Origin: Bacteroidetes bacterium 43-93
GTDB lineage: Bacteria; Bacteroidota; Bacteroidia; Chitinophagales; Chitinophagaceae
Assembly: GCA_001897855.1 (NCBI GenBank)
Contig: MKUO01000021.1
Span: 153,060 to 217,059 of the forward strand
Direction: 5' to 3'
Length of the DNA: 64,000 bases
This document shows positions 43,565 through 51,470 of this stretch, piece by piece (the stretch's first letter is position 1; the number at the start of each line of letters is the position of its first letter). The position numbers and the translations under genes are program-made. Below the pieces are notes generated by a model. It ran no database searches. It was not told where the DNA came from and worked only from the letters and a program-made list of their open reading frames with translations.

Positions 43565-43654
43565 TTGCTTTCGCTTATATGGATATATTCATCTTTCATA
43601 ACAAGCTTTTCAACTTCATTCTGCAACGCAATCACCGTATTATCTTAATTTTAA

Positions 43655-44233
43655 ATGGTGAATATAACTTCTGCGCCAACAGTTACTATATTGGAAACCG
43701 AAAGGCTATTATTAAAGGAGATAACACCTGAGTTTCATGATTTTATCTTTCAGAACTGGAGTGATGAGGAAATTATGAAATACATGGGCTTTTTTGAGAT
43801 GGCCAACTACCTGGTGGAACGGGAAAAGAATAAGCAAAAGCTGACTAATTATAACATTAGCTTCCGCAACTTCATTATGGAAGAGAAAAGTACAAATGAA
43901 GTATTGGGAAGAATAGGTTTCCATACCTGGTATGTACACCATAGCAGGGCAGAGATAGGCTACGGAATGCTAAAAGAAGAATATAAGGGAAGAGGGTATA
44001 TGACAGAAGCATTGAAACCAGTTTTAGAATATGGATTTGATGTGCTGCGCTTGAATAGGATAGAAGCATTTATCGGCCCGCAAAATATACCATCTATCAG
44101 ATTAGCAGAGCGATTTGGATTTGTAAAAGAAGGCTTATTGCGCGAACATTATTGTAAAAACAATGTTTATGAAGACTCTGCCTGTTATAGCCTGTTGAAA
44201 AGCGAGTTTGAAACCCGGAGGCCTAACAGGTAG
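43655..44233 (+). CDS. GNAT family N-acetyltransferase, RimJ/RimL-like
   Basis: 192 residues. The opening ILETERLLLKEITPEFHDFI and FQNWSDEEIMKYMGF are characteristic of the RimJ/RimL (Acetyltransf_3) group. Motif A reads EIGYGMLKEEYKGRGYMTEA, with the acetyl-CoA loop KGRGYMTEA, and motif B is FIGPQNIPSIRLAERFGFVK, with the N..S..L.E..GF pattern. RimL-type enzymes acetylate protein or small-molecule amino groups. Divergent from yceI. Confidence 0.9.
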   Translation: MVNITSAPTVTILETERLLLKEITPEFHDFIFQNWSDEEIMKYMGFFEMANYLVEREKNKQKLTNYNISFRNFIMEEKSTNEVLGRIGFHTWYVHHSRAEIGYGMLKEEYKGRGYMTEALKPVLEYGFDVLRLNRIEAFIGPQNIPSIRLAERFGFVKEGLLREHYCKNNVYEDSACYSLLKSEFETRRPNR

Positions 44234-44262
44234 CGCCTATCCCATATTTAGATAAAAAAACG

Positions 44263-44270
44263 TACGTTTG
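44263..44270 (+). promoter_or_regulatory. -7 element of the acyl-CoA dehydrogenase gene
   Basis: TACGTTTG fits TAnnTTTG and lies 38 bp upstream of the ATG at 44309. No -33 TTTG at the proper distance. Confidence 0.45.
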
Positions 44271-44308
44271 CACCACTATTTTCATTAAGCTATTACATAT
44301 ATTAAAAT

Positions 44309-45451
44309 ATGGATTTTCAACTTACGGAAGAACAAAAGTCGGTACAGTTAGCAGCAAGGGACTTTGCTAAAAACGAATTATTACCCGGCGTTATAGAGCG
44401 TGATGAACACCAAAAGTTTCCTGCAGAGCAGATAAAGAAACTGGGTGAACTCGGCTTTCTGGGTATGATGGTAGACCCTAAATACGGCGGCTCGGGCATG
44501 GATACCATATCCTATGTACTGGCGATGGAAGAGATATCTAAAATAGACGCTTCCGCTTCTGTTTGTATGAGTGTTAACAACTCTCTTGTTTGCTGGGGCC
44601 TGGAAACTTATGGTAACGAAGAACAAAAAACTACTTACCTGACAGAACTGGCAAGTGGACAAAAGCTAGGTGCTTTTTTGCTGAGCGAACCGGAAGCAGG
44701 TTCTGATGCAACTTCTCAACGTAGTACTGCTGAAGACAAAGGTGATTACTACTTGCTGAATGGTACCAAGAACTGGATCACCAACGGTAGCACCGCATCT
44801 TACTACCTGGTGATAGCACAAACATATCCTGAAAAGAAACACAAGGGTATCAACGCCCTTATCGTGCATAAAGACTGGCCGGGTGTAACTGTGGGCGCTA
44901 AAGAAAACAAACTGGGTATCCGCGGCAGCGATACACACAGCATCATGTTCCAGGATGTAAAAGTGCCTAAAGCCAACCGCATAGGCGACGATGGATTTGG
45001 TTTCACATTTGCCATGAAAGTGCTTGCAGGGGGCCGCATAGGCATCGCTGCACAAGCATTAGGTATTGCAAGTGGTGCATACGAACTGGCGCTGAAATAT
45101 TCTAAAGAGCGTAAAGCATTCGGTACAGAAATATCTAACCACCAGGCAGTAGCATTTAAGCTGGCAGATATGGCTACCGCCATCGAGGCAGCACGCTTGT
45201 TGGTATTGAAAGCAGCATGGACCAAAGATCAGCACCAGGATTATACACTGTCTGCATCTATAGCTAAGCTGTATGCTTCTGAAATAGCTCAATGGGTTAC
45301 AAATGAAGCGGTGCAAATACACGGTGGATACGGTTATGTAAAAGAATTCCATGTAGAGCGCCTGATGCGCGATGCCAAGATCACGCAGATATATGAAGGT
45401 ACCAGCGAGGTACAGAAGATCGTAATCAGCAGGACCGTATTGAAAGACTAG
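44309..45451 (+). CDS. Acyl-CoA dehydrogenase, short-chain type
   Basis: 380 residues, the usual length of short-chain (butyryl-type) acyl-CoA dehydrogenases: FAD enzymes that make the alpha-beta double bond in beta-oxidation or branched-chain catabolism. Conserved segments are GFLGMMVDPKYGGSGMDTIS, LSEPEAGSDATSQRSTAEDK (FAD and substrate binding), NGTKNWITNG, and RKAFGTEISNHQAVAFKLAD. The catalytic base is the Glu in QIYEGTSEVQ near the C-terminus. No ETF genes are adjacent. Single gene ending in a strong terminator. Exact chain-length preference cannot be set by eye. Confidence 0.93.
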   Translation: MDFQLTEEQKSVQLAARDFAKNELLPGVIERDEHQKFPAEQIKKLGELGFLGMMVDPKYGGSGMDTISYVLAMEEISKIDASASVCMSVNNSLVCWGLETYGNEEQKTTYLTELASGQKLGAFLLSEPEAGSDATSQRSTAEDKGDYYLLNGTKNWITNGSTASYYLVIAQTYPEKKHKGINALIVHKDWPGVTVGAKENKLGIRGSDTHSIMFQDVKVPKANRIGDDGFGFTFAMKVLAGGRIGIAAQALGIASGAYELALKYSKERKAFGTEISNHQAVAFKLADMATAIEAARLLVLKAAWTKDQHQDYTLSASIAKLYASEIAQWVTNEAVQIHGGYGYVKEFHVERLMRDAKITQIYEGTSEVQKIVISRTVLKD

Positions 45452-45471
45452 ATTTAAAATCCTAAATAGTT

Positions 45472-45500
45472 GAAAAGCACTGCATTTTGCAGTGCTTTTC
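45472..45500 (+). terminator. Intrinsic terminator after the acyl-CoA dehydrogenase gene
   Basis: A thirteen-bp perfect stem GAAAAGCACTGCA / TGCAGTGCTTTTC with a 3-nt loop and a T run, 20 bp past the stop. Confidence 0.9.
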
Positions 45501-45585
45501 TTTTTTCTAAAAGATATTGGGTAACATGTCCAATTTGTTTCAGCTCAGTCATTATTAGTGTATAAAATCAAAAAACTAATAGAAC

Positions 45586-46059
45586 ATGACACAAAGGATC
45601 AATTTTTATGAAAAGGGTTTCCAGGCATTGACACCATTATTTGGTTTCGGTAAATATCTATCTAAATGCCGCATTGAACGCAACCTGCTGCATCTTATAG
45701 AGTTCCGTATTTCGCAGATCAACGGGTGTGCATACTGCCTTGACATGCATTCTAAAGATCTGCGTGCAGAAGGTGAAGCAGAACAACGTATATATATGCT
45801 CGATGCATGGAAGGAAGCATCCATATACACTGCAAGGGAAAAAGCTGCTTTCCGATGGGCAGAAGCTGTTACGCTACTAAAAGACAAAGAGGTGTCAGAT
45901 GAGGTATATGATGAAGCCGTAAGCCAGTTCTCAGACGAAGAATTGATAGACCTTACCATTGCTGTATTAGCCATCAATTGTTACAACAGGCTCAACGTTG
46001 CATTCCGTACCCCTGCCGGCGATTATCAACCCGGCCAACATGCTGCATTAAACAGCTAA
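45586..46059 (+). CDS. Carboxymuconolactone decarboxylase (AhpD-like) family protein
   Basis: 157 residues, an AhpD/CMD-like helical fold. The redox motif is ISQINGCAYCLDMHSKDLRA with Cys48-x-x-Cys51 and His55, as in alkylhydroperoxidase-type members. The second half (EKAAFRWAEAVTLL ... SDEELIDLTIAVLAINCYNR) is the common core of the family. Such proteins reduce peroxides or serve as general redox partners. It starts a + strand cluster with a YciI/DGPF protein (41 bp downstream) and an ECF42-like sigma factor. CMD and DGPF proteins are known partners of extended ECF sigma groups, so a shared regulon is likely. Confidence 0.9.
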   Translation: MTQRINFYEKGFQALTPLFGFGKYLSKCRIERNLLHLIEFRISQINGCAYCLDMHSKDLRAEGEAEQRIYMLDAWKEASIYTAREKAAFRWAEAVTLLKDKEVSDEVYDEAVSQFSDEELIDLTIAVLAINCYNRLNVAFRTPAGDYQPGQHAALNS

Positions 46060-46100
46060 TTTTGAAAACGTAAATGCTAACTTAATTTAAGCATTATAGC

Positions 46101-46442
46101 ATGAAAGAATTCGTATTGCTGTTTCGGCAGCCAAGTATAGATTATAATAACATGTCGCCTGATGACTTGCAGGCTTTGTCGGAAAAATGGACAAAATGGG
46201 CCGGTAATATAGTAGAGCAAGGTAAACTGGCCGACAGGGGACATAGACTGGCGACAGAAGGCAAAGTATTAAGAGGTGCCGGCGTGGTTACGGACGGCCC
46301 GTTTGTAGAGATAAAGGAACGCCTCGGCGGTTTTATAGTTGTACGGGCCGCAGACCTGGATGAGGCTACCACGATAGCACATGGATGCCCGGCATTGAGT
46401 AACGGAGGCAGTGTAGAGATCAGGCCTTTGTATGAAGATTGA
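46101..46442 (+). CDS. YciI family (DGPF domain) protein
   Basis: 113 residues, the dimeric ferredoxin-like YciI/DGPF fold. The signature VVTDGPFVEIKERLGGFIVV carries the DGPF motif, followed by ADLDEATTIAHGCPAL and a His/Asp pair typical of the putative active cleft. Enzymatic function is not settled for the family. DGPF proteins are a recurring neighbour of ECF42 sigma factors, and the next gene is such a sigma factor. Between them lies a hairpin at 46447-46474 that could limit readthrough. Confidence 0.9.
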   Translation: MKEFVLLFRQPSIDYNNMSPDDLQALSEKWTKWAGNIVEQGKLADRGHRLATEGKVLRGAGVVTDGPFVEIKERLGGFIVVRAADLDEATTIAHGCPALSNGGSVEIRPLYED

Positions 46443-46446
46443 TTTA

Positions 46447-46474
46447 TAGGCATTCCGGTCAAAAGGAATGCCTA
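46447..46474 (+). terminator. Terminator/attenuator between the YciI and ECF42-like genes
   Basis: A ten-bp perfect stem TAGGCATTCC / GGAATGCCTA with an 8-nt loop, followed by TACTTTTTATT. It ends just 11 bp before the preferred ATG of the sigma gene (46486), so it may reduce sigma expression relative to its upstream partners. Confidence 0.7.
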
Positions 46475-46485
46475 TACTTTTTATT

Positions 46486-47724
46486 ATGAATGAGCAGCAT
46501 TATTTAAAGGGGATATTTCAGCAGGAATTCGCAAAAATGGTTGCGGTTATCAGTAAGCTATATGGCTTACAGCATATAGAGATAGCTGAGGATATTGTTA
46601 GCGAAACTTTTTTGCTGGCAGCTGAGTCCTGGGGGATGAAAGGATTGCCACCCAACCCTGTAGCCTGGTTGTATACGGTGGCTAAGCAAAAGATGTTATA
46701 TCATTTTCGCCGTAGTAAAATATTTGAAGTGAATGTGGCACCGGAATGGAAACACAGCGCAGCTATAACAATAGAAAATGATCAACCTGATTTTTCTGAG
46801 GAGAATATCAGGGATAGCCAATTACAAATGTTATTTGCTGTCTGTGACCCAGCCATTGCCAGCGAGGCGCAGATAGGCCTTGCGTTGCGGATACTTTGTG
46901 GCTTTGGTATAGAAGAGATCGCAGAAGCTTTTCTTACGAATAAAGAGACAATCAATAAACGTCTGTACCGAGCAAAAGAAAGGCTCAGGACAGAAGGCAT
47001 AAAAATGGAATTACCATCTGCTTATCAATTACAGGTGCGGCTCGATAATGTTTTACATGTAATATACCTATTGTTCAATGAAGGCTATTATTCGCGAAGC
47101 GCTAACGGAATTTTGCGAAAAGAGCTATGTATCGAAGCGATTCGCCTCGGTATAATGCTGACGGAATACCCGCTTATTGATGTGCCCAAAACAAATGCGC
47201 TAATGGCGCTGATGTGTTTTCATGCATCCCGTTTTGATGCAAGACAAAATTCTGATGACACCATTGTATTGTATGATGAGCAGGATGACAGCATGTGGAA
47301 CCGTGAGCTTATAGATAGAGGTATTGTGTATTTGTCAAAGTCTGCAACCGGGCCTGAAATAAGTTCATACCACCTGGAGGCCAGAATTGCGTATTGGCAT
47401 TGCATTAAAGAGGATACGCAAAAAAAATGGGAAGAGATACTAAGCCTGTATGACCAATTGCTTCAGTTAAATTATTCACCAACAGTTGCATTAAACCGGT
47501 TATTTGCAATATATAAAGTACAAGGTGCTGATGTAGCACTGAATGAAGCTGCGAAACTGGAGATAGAACATACCCATTTTTATTTTGTTTTGCTGGCGGA
47601 GTTGTATAAAAGTAAGGATACAAATAAAGCATTAGCAAGCCTTGAGCAAGCACTAGAGCTAGCCAAAACTGAGACAGAAAGACAATTAGTAAAGAAGAAA
47701 ATCGAAGAGCTGAGATATAACTAA
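46486..47724 (+). CDS. ECF42-like RNA polymerase sigma factor with C-terminal extension
   Basis: 412 residues from ATG 46486; an ATG 18 bp upstream lies inside the hairpin and is less likely. Regions 2 and 4 of a sigma-70 ECF factor occupy residues ~5-180 (IEIAEDIVSETFLLAAESWG, PNPVAWLYTVAKQKMLYHFR, FGIEEIAEAFLTNKETINKR). A ~220-residue C-terminal part (LPSAYQLQVRLDNVLHVIYL, LLFNEGYY) is the DUF6596/TPR-like extension that defines the ECF42 type. These lack a classical anti-sigma factor; the extension is thought to control activity. The preceding DGPF gene is the known family partner. Confidence 0.9.
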   Translation: MNEQHYLKGIFQQEFAKMVAVISKLYGLQHIEIAEDIVSETFLLAAESWGMKGLPPNPVAWLYTVAKQKMLYHFRRSKIFEVNVAPEWKHSAAITIENDQPDFSEENIRDSQLQMLFAVCDPAIASEAQIGLALRILCGFGIEEIAEAFLTNKETINKRLYRAKERLRTEGIKMELPSAYQLQVRLDNVLHVIYLLFNEGYYSRSANGILRKELCIEAIRLGIMLTEYPLIDVPKTNALMALMCFHASRFDARQNSDDTIVLYDEQDDSMWNRELIDRGIVYLSKSATGPEISSYHLEARIAYWHCIKEDTQKKWEEILSLYDQLLQLNYSPTVALNRLFAIYKVQGADVALNEAAKLEIEHTHFYFVLLAELYKSKDTNKALASLEQALELAKTETERQLVKKKIEELRYN

Positions 47725-47816
47725 ATTAAGGCGGAAGGCTGATTATAATCATAAGATAGGGTGCCAATTATCATTGTAACCAGTTTGGTCTGATGGCATT
47801 TTTGTAGAAAAAAGAT

Positions 47817-48233
47817 ATGAAGAACTTATTTGTATTTTTGATGGTAGTCTTCTCCTTAAATGCCGCAGTAGCGCAGAGCGCAAGACCGAAGAAAAATGCT
47901 GTGGCTCGCAATTATGATGTAAATACTGTTACCATTCTGCAAGGAGTCATTACGAAAGTAGAAACACAAACCTCTGGTAACGGTGCAAACACCGGTGTGC
48001 ATTTGCTGATGCAGTCTTCATCAGGCGAAATTGCCGTTCATGTTGGTCCAAAATGGTATATCGAGAAGCAGTTATTTACTTTAAGCAAAGGTGATAAAAT
48101 AAAGGTGGAAGGATCTAAAGTAAAGTTAAACGGCAAGTGGACCATTATAGCAAAGAAGATAGATAAAGGCACGGAGGAGCTTAAACTACGTAGTGACGAT
48201 GGCACGCCCTTATGGTCCGGGCAGTATAGATAA
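47817..48233 (+). CDS. Small secreted protein, predicted OB-like beta fold
   Basis: 138 residues with signal peptide MKNLFVFLMVVFSLNAAVAQ. The mature part is a single beta domain: VTILQGVITKVETQTSGNG, GVHLLMQSSSGEIAVHVGPK, FTLSKGDKIKVEGSKVKLNG, WTIIAKKIDKG. The pattern of a strand, a G-D-x-I/V-x-V-x-G turn and a final strand resembles OB-fold nucleic-acid or metal-binding domains such as those in magnetosome-type MamS proteins, but I cannot assign a family. It ends SDDGTPLWSGQYR. Separate transcription unit. Confidence 0.7.
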   Translation: MKNLFVFLMVVFSLNAAVAQSARPKKNAVARNYDVNTVTILQGVITKVETQTSGNGANTGVHLLMQSSSGEIAVHVGPKWYIEKQLFTLSKGDKIKVEGSKVKLNGKWTIIAKKIDKGTEELKLRSDDGTPLWSGQYR

Positions 48234-48310
48234 TGCCATTGGCTCAAAATGTCAATAACATGGATTTCTTTGTTGTGTGGGAATATCATGATTTTAGGTG
48301 AAGCACTTAT

Positions 48311-48318
48311 TACCTTTG
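48311..48318 (+). promoter_or_regulatory. -7 element of the 44-codon ORF, nearly leaderless
   Basis: TACCTTTG with 6 bases to the ATG at 48325. The junction TTTGCAGCCTATG closely matches the one before the purF-like gene. No clear -33 box. Confidence 0.55.
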
Positions 48319-48324
48319 CAGCCT

Positions 48325-48459
48325 ATGCTGGGTATAGGAATATTTTTCCGCGAATCGTTTGAAGTGCTTTTACTCCTGGTTTTGCTCTATGTAATTTACA
48401 GGCGATTTAAATGGTACTTTGGGTCTTCTGGTTCGAATAAAAAGGAAGATCGGTTTTGA
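48325..48459 (+). CDS. Single-pass membrane microprotein
   Basis: A 44-codon ORF starting at ATG 48325. A short N-terminal stretch (MLGIGIFFRESF) is followed by one strongly hydrophobic segment (EVLLLLVLLYVIYRRF, about residues 12-27) and a basic/polar tail (SSGSNKKEDRF). Positive charges after the helix suggest the C-terminus faces the cytosol. A perfect -7 box directly in front supports expression. Small single-helix proteins of this kind are common in Bacteroidota and often undetected by gene callers. No family recognised. Confidence 0.55.
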   Translation: MLGIGIFFRESFEVLLLLVLLYVIYRRFKWYFGSSGSNKKEDRF

Positions 48460-48470
48460 TCAATAAAGAA

Positions 48471-48495
48471 AGGCCGTTCGCAAAAGCGAACAGCC
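48471..48495 (-). terminator. Intrinsic terminator after the M43 protease gene
   Basis: Stem AGGC-C-GTTCGC / GCGAAC-A-GCCT (one internal mismatch) with a 4-A loop. On the minus strand it runs into CTTTCTTTATTG. It is 25 bp past the stop at 48520 and also just after the small ORF on the + strand. Confidence 0.7.
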
Positions 48496-48519
48496 TCAGT
48501 TGTAAGACATTTCCTTTCC

Positions 48520-49893
48520 TTAATAGATAACCAGCCTTTGTACTGCCACTGCATTACCAAGCGCGCATTGTAAGCTATATACTCCTTGGGCAATATCACT
48601 GATATCCAGGTGTTGCAGTTGTGTGGATTCTTCTAGTTTGAAGGACTTAACTACTTGTCCCATGGCGTTCAATAAAGTGGCTTCTTTGGGATGACTATCT
48701 GCCGGAAGCCAAAGTACGCAGTTGCCCGATGCGGGATTTGGATATGCTTTGATTAGCGCAGTATTATTAACAACCGTAGTACTGGTCGGGTAATTGTAAA
48801 TAATACCCGGATCATTCAATAATGACTGGCGGTAGCCGCCATTAGACAGTTCCACATTGATCCTTGTAGCTTGTTGTGTCGTGAACATAGTACGGCATGT
48901 ATCTGCAGTGTAATCCATGTGGTTCATAAACATCACTCCGGGAAAAGTATTGCTGCATGTATCCAGCAATGGGAACGCGGGGCATTTGCTTTGTGTAGGA
49001 CCAGCTTCTTTGGGGGTATCACCTACGCCGTCGTCGTCCGTACAATCGCTGTTATCGAATGTAGATAAGCCAAACGGATGGAACAGATTGAAGAAGTGAC
49101 CCATTTCATGCACGAGGGTTCTGCCGGCTTTCGCGGCGGGTGCAAAATATTGGCTGCTGTTTGTTTGCTTGCCAAGTGCAAAGTATGCAATGGCAATGCC
49201 CTGCTCATTCCATGGGAAGGCTACTTCGCCACCGTAAGCTGCATAAGGCGGCGGAGTGCCCACGCCACCAACTCCAAACGGTGTAATATTGATCACCCAA
49301 ACGTTAATATACTTTTTAGTATCCCATGCATCTGCTCCCCCCGTGGCAGCGAATTTGGCATCGCTGCAGGCAAACTTAGAACCTGCTGTACCACTGTTTG
49401 CATCAAAGCCCGATTTGGTGGTGGCGATGAACTCATATCCTGGAGTATAATTGCCTTGCGGATCTTTGTGTGCTAATACAAAATGTATCCCTATATTGGC
49501 GTAAAAGCTTTTAAAGGCAGGCGGGATGGTAGCAGAATCAGCATTAGCTGCATTATAGTCCGCATTCAATGCCTCTATCTGTGTGTTAATGCGTTCAATG
49601 ACGCCGGCTTCACCACCTACTTGATCAAGCTGGCTACTATTCAATACCACATGAAATATTATCGGTACCTCTTTAACCGCTGTAGTTTTTTGTGCACTGT
49701 GATCAGCAAGTAGCAGACGGCTTTTTTGCTGTATTTCTTCATTTAGTTTTATGACATCCTGTTTGTAATTAGGATTGAAGGAATGCGCCCTTTCCATAAG
49801 CGCATCAAAGCCATCTGTTATCAGGGATGGGGCTTGGGCATGGCTGCTGATAGCAGCAGCGCTGAATAGTAGTGCGAGTAAAATCTTTTGCAT
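48520..49893 (-). CDS. Secreted M43 (pappalysin-like) zinc metalloprotease with T9SS tail
   Basis: 457 residues, signal peptide MQKILLALLFSAAAISSHAQ. A propeptide-like region spans to about 75. The M43 catalytic domain follows (VPIIFHVVLNSS ... INTQIEALNADY) with the zinc motif H262-E-M-G-H-F-F-N-L-F-H272, that is HExxHxxxLxH. Next is the M43 cysteine-containing loop with DDDGVGDTP and the Met-turn region MNHMDYTADTC. A short T9SS type A tail (IKAYPNPASGNCVLWLPADS ... AQGVYSLQCAL) ends the protein. It should be secreted and active outside the cell. A -7 box at 49912-49919 precedes it. Confidence 0.9.
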   Translation of the reverse strand: MQKILLALLFSAAAISSHAQAPSLITDGFDALMERAHSFNPNYKQDVIKLNEEIQQKSRLLLADHSAQKTTAVKEVPIIFHVVLNSSQLDQVGGEAGVIERINTQIEALNADYNAANADSATIPPAFKSFYANIGIHFVLAHKDPQGNYTPGYEFIATTKSGFDANSGTAGSKFACSDAKFAATGGADAWDTKKYINVWVINITPFGVGGVGTPPPYAAYGGEVAFPWNEQGIAIAYFALGKQTNSSQYFAPAAKAGRTLVHEMGHFFNLFHPFGLSTFDNSDCTDDDGVGDTPKEAGPTQSKCPAFPLLDTCSNTFPGVMFMNHMDYTADTCRTMFTTQQATRINVELSNGGYRQSLLNDPGIIYNYPTSTTVVNNTALIKAYPNPASGNCVLWLPADSHPKEATLLNAMGQVVKSFKLEESTQLQHLDISDIAQGVYSLQCALGNAVAVQRLVIY

Positions 49894-49911
49894 AAATATG
49901 AATGTTTAAAG

Positions 49912-49919
49912 CAAAAGTA
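49912..49919 (-). promoter_or_regulatory. -7 element of the M43 protease gene
   Basis: TACTTTTG on the minus strand fits TAnnTTTG, 18 bp before the ATG at 49893. The -33 region shows only an ATTG at non-ideal spacing. Confidence 0.45.
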
Positions 49920-50105
49920 TTTTGGCCTCATAGGGTGTAAGCACAATTACTGTTAAGCAAGGTTAATTTATGTTAATTCAGATGTAATGTGACATGCTCA
50001 TGACCTAAAGGCTTGGTTTAAATACCTACATAGTTAATCGTAAGTTAAGCATGGTACTAAATTTTGTATGAGCGATAGTACAATGCACCTTTATTAAAAC
50101 AAAAA

Positions 50106-50279
50106 ATGAAAGACATGAAAACAGTAAACAATTCTCCGAAGCCAAAATTGTTTGGCAACAAATTCCTCACTTACATCATGCAATTGAACCCGTTCCGTGG
50201 CGAGCTGGTAGAAGTGGAAATGCACGTGGTAGGCAGGCAAATCGTTTATACCTATACCAAGGTGAAGAAAGGAAACTAA
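50106..50279 (+). CDS. Small basic hypothetical protein
   Basis: A 57-codon ORF from ATG 50106, with an alternative ATG three codons later. It begins MKDMKTVNNSPKPKLFGNKF, continues with a short helix-like segment, and ends with two beta-like strands ELVEVEMHVVGRQIVYTYTK and a basic KVKKGN tail. The A-rich upstream context (AAAACAAAAA before the ATG) is typical of Bacteroidota start sites. Its stop overlaps the stop of the convergent DinB gene by 4 bp. No family recognised, but composition and context argue for a real gene. Confidence 0.6.
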   Translation: MKDMKTVNNSPKPKLFGNKFLTYIMQLNPFRGELVEVEMHVVGRQIVYTYTKVKKGN

Positions 50280-50755
50280 TACACCATTTTAAAATTGTTA
50301 TTCAAAAAGGGCGCATCAGGTATTATTTGTTTCAGATGATGCTTCATGTGTTCCGGGTAATCCCTCACGATAAAATCAAGGGTAAAAGGGCCCTTACCTC
50401 CAATATGTAGTTCATTAGGCAGGGCTTCATCCGGTATGTGCTTAATGATGTGTGCTATATGTTTATTGTATTGGCTCCAGAGGCTGATCAGTTCATTCCA
50501 TTCAGCGTCGTTATATTTCTGAATGGCTACCCACTTTTCCTGCTCATAAGGTGGGAATTTTTCTCCATCCTTCTGTATTGTCCTTACAAACTTTTGTTGG
50601 TTGTTGCAGGCTGAATCTATCAGGTGGCCGATCACTTCTTTGCAGGACCATTTTTCGGGGTTGGGTTTTATGGCAGCTTCCACATCGCTTATTGCAAGAA
50701 GCAATGGAGTAGCATTTTCTATGGTTGTGAGCAAGTCAGCAGCAACGGTTTTCAT
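50276..50755 (-). CDS. DinB family protein
   Basis: 159 residues, the four-helix DinB/YfiT-like fold. Metal-ligand histidines appear in CKEVIGHLIDSACNNQQKFV (His44) and in the C-terminal helix YPEHMKHHLKQI. The family includes thiol-dependent transferases and DNA-damage-inducible proteins; the specific reaction of this member is unknown. Convergent with a small ORF, overlapping by 4 bp. Confidence 0.85.
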   Translation of the reverse strand: MKTVAADLLTTIENATPLLLAISDVEAAIKPNPEKWSCKEVIGHLIDSACNNQQKFVRTIQKDGEKFPPYEQEKWVAIQKYNDAEWNELISLWSQYNKHIAHIIKHIPDEALPNELHIGGKGPFTLDFIVRDYPEHMKHHLKQIIPDAPFLNNNFKMVY

Positions 50756-50843
50756 TTAATTATTTTTCTACAATTTATAGAATTGCTGTTGAACTTTGAC
50801 TTCTATGCTATAATATTATCCCAAAGCTGTCATTCCTTATCCT

Positions 50844-51407
50844 ATGCAAAAGCTGAAAATCACTATTTGGTTTTTTCTCGCTGCCATCGCAGGTACCTTA
50901 TTACATGAATGTGGGCATTACGCAGCGGGTATTCTTCTGGGAGGGAGCCCTGTAATTCGTTATAGATCCACTGTGTTTGGTGGAGCATCCGGGGATTTTA
51001 TTTTTACACTTGGCGGCCCTTTGCAAACAATAGTCACTGGTGCCCTAGGTTTTATCGGGTTGATGTGGACAGCGCGAAAGGAAACGATAGATGCCTATAG
51101 AACGAAACACCTGCTTTGGGTTGTACTTACTTTTTTCTGGAGCAGGGAAGTACTTCGAGCTTTGTTATGCATGCTTCCTTACGAGACTGGATGGCCAGCC
51201 GATGAGTCGAAATTACTCAATGCCTTGAATGTTCCGTTGCATATAGGATATATTGCGCTGCTCATTGTATTCGGTGCGTTGTTATTGTACGTCACCCTTT
51301 CTGTGGTTAAGGAACATAGGAAAGAACTGGTTATATATGGCGTTGCAGGCAGCATTATCGGTTGGGTGGCATGGATGTACTGGCTCGGGCCGCTTTTGCT
51401 GCCCTAA
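50844..51407 (+). CDS. M50-like membrane protein with HExxH motif
   Basis: 187 residues, five or six predicted membrane helices. The first helix contains HECGHYAAGILLGG (His21, Glu22, His25), a zinc-protease motif placed in the membrane as in M50 site-2 proteases. The third segment has FTLGGPLQTIVTGAL, reminiscent of the N/L-x-G-P-x-x-N motif preceding the second catalytic element. A clear NPDG-type Asp is not obvious, so activity is uncertain. Possible roles are intramembrane cleavage of a regulator or an M50-derived non-enzymatic protein. Transcribed ahead of the M13 peptidase gene with a 63-bp gap. Confidence 0.65.
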   Translation: MQKLKITIWFFLAAIAGTLLHECGHYAAGILLGGSPVIRYRSTVFGGASGDFIFTLGGPLQTIVTGALGFIGLMWTARKETIDAYRTKHLLWVVLTFFWSREVLRALLCMLPYETGWPADESKLLNALNVPLHIGYIALLIVFGALLLYVTLSVVKEHRKELVIYGVAGSIIGWVAWMYWLGPLLLP

Positions 51408-51470
51408 CCCATTACAGGGGATTGAATTACTGACTAAACCCGTTACATTCGCAGTTCAAAAATAAATTTT

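Noticed and set aside
43504..43635. N-terminal extension of YceI by 44 codons
   Set aside because: The extension lies upstream of or across the yceI promoter, and the downstream ATG gives a clean signal peptide.
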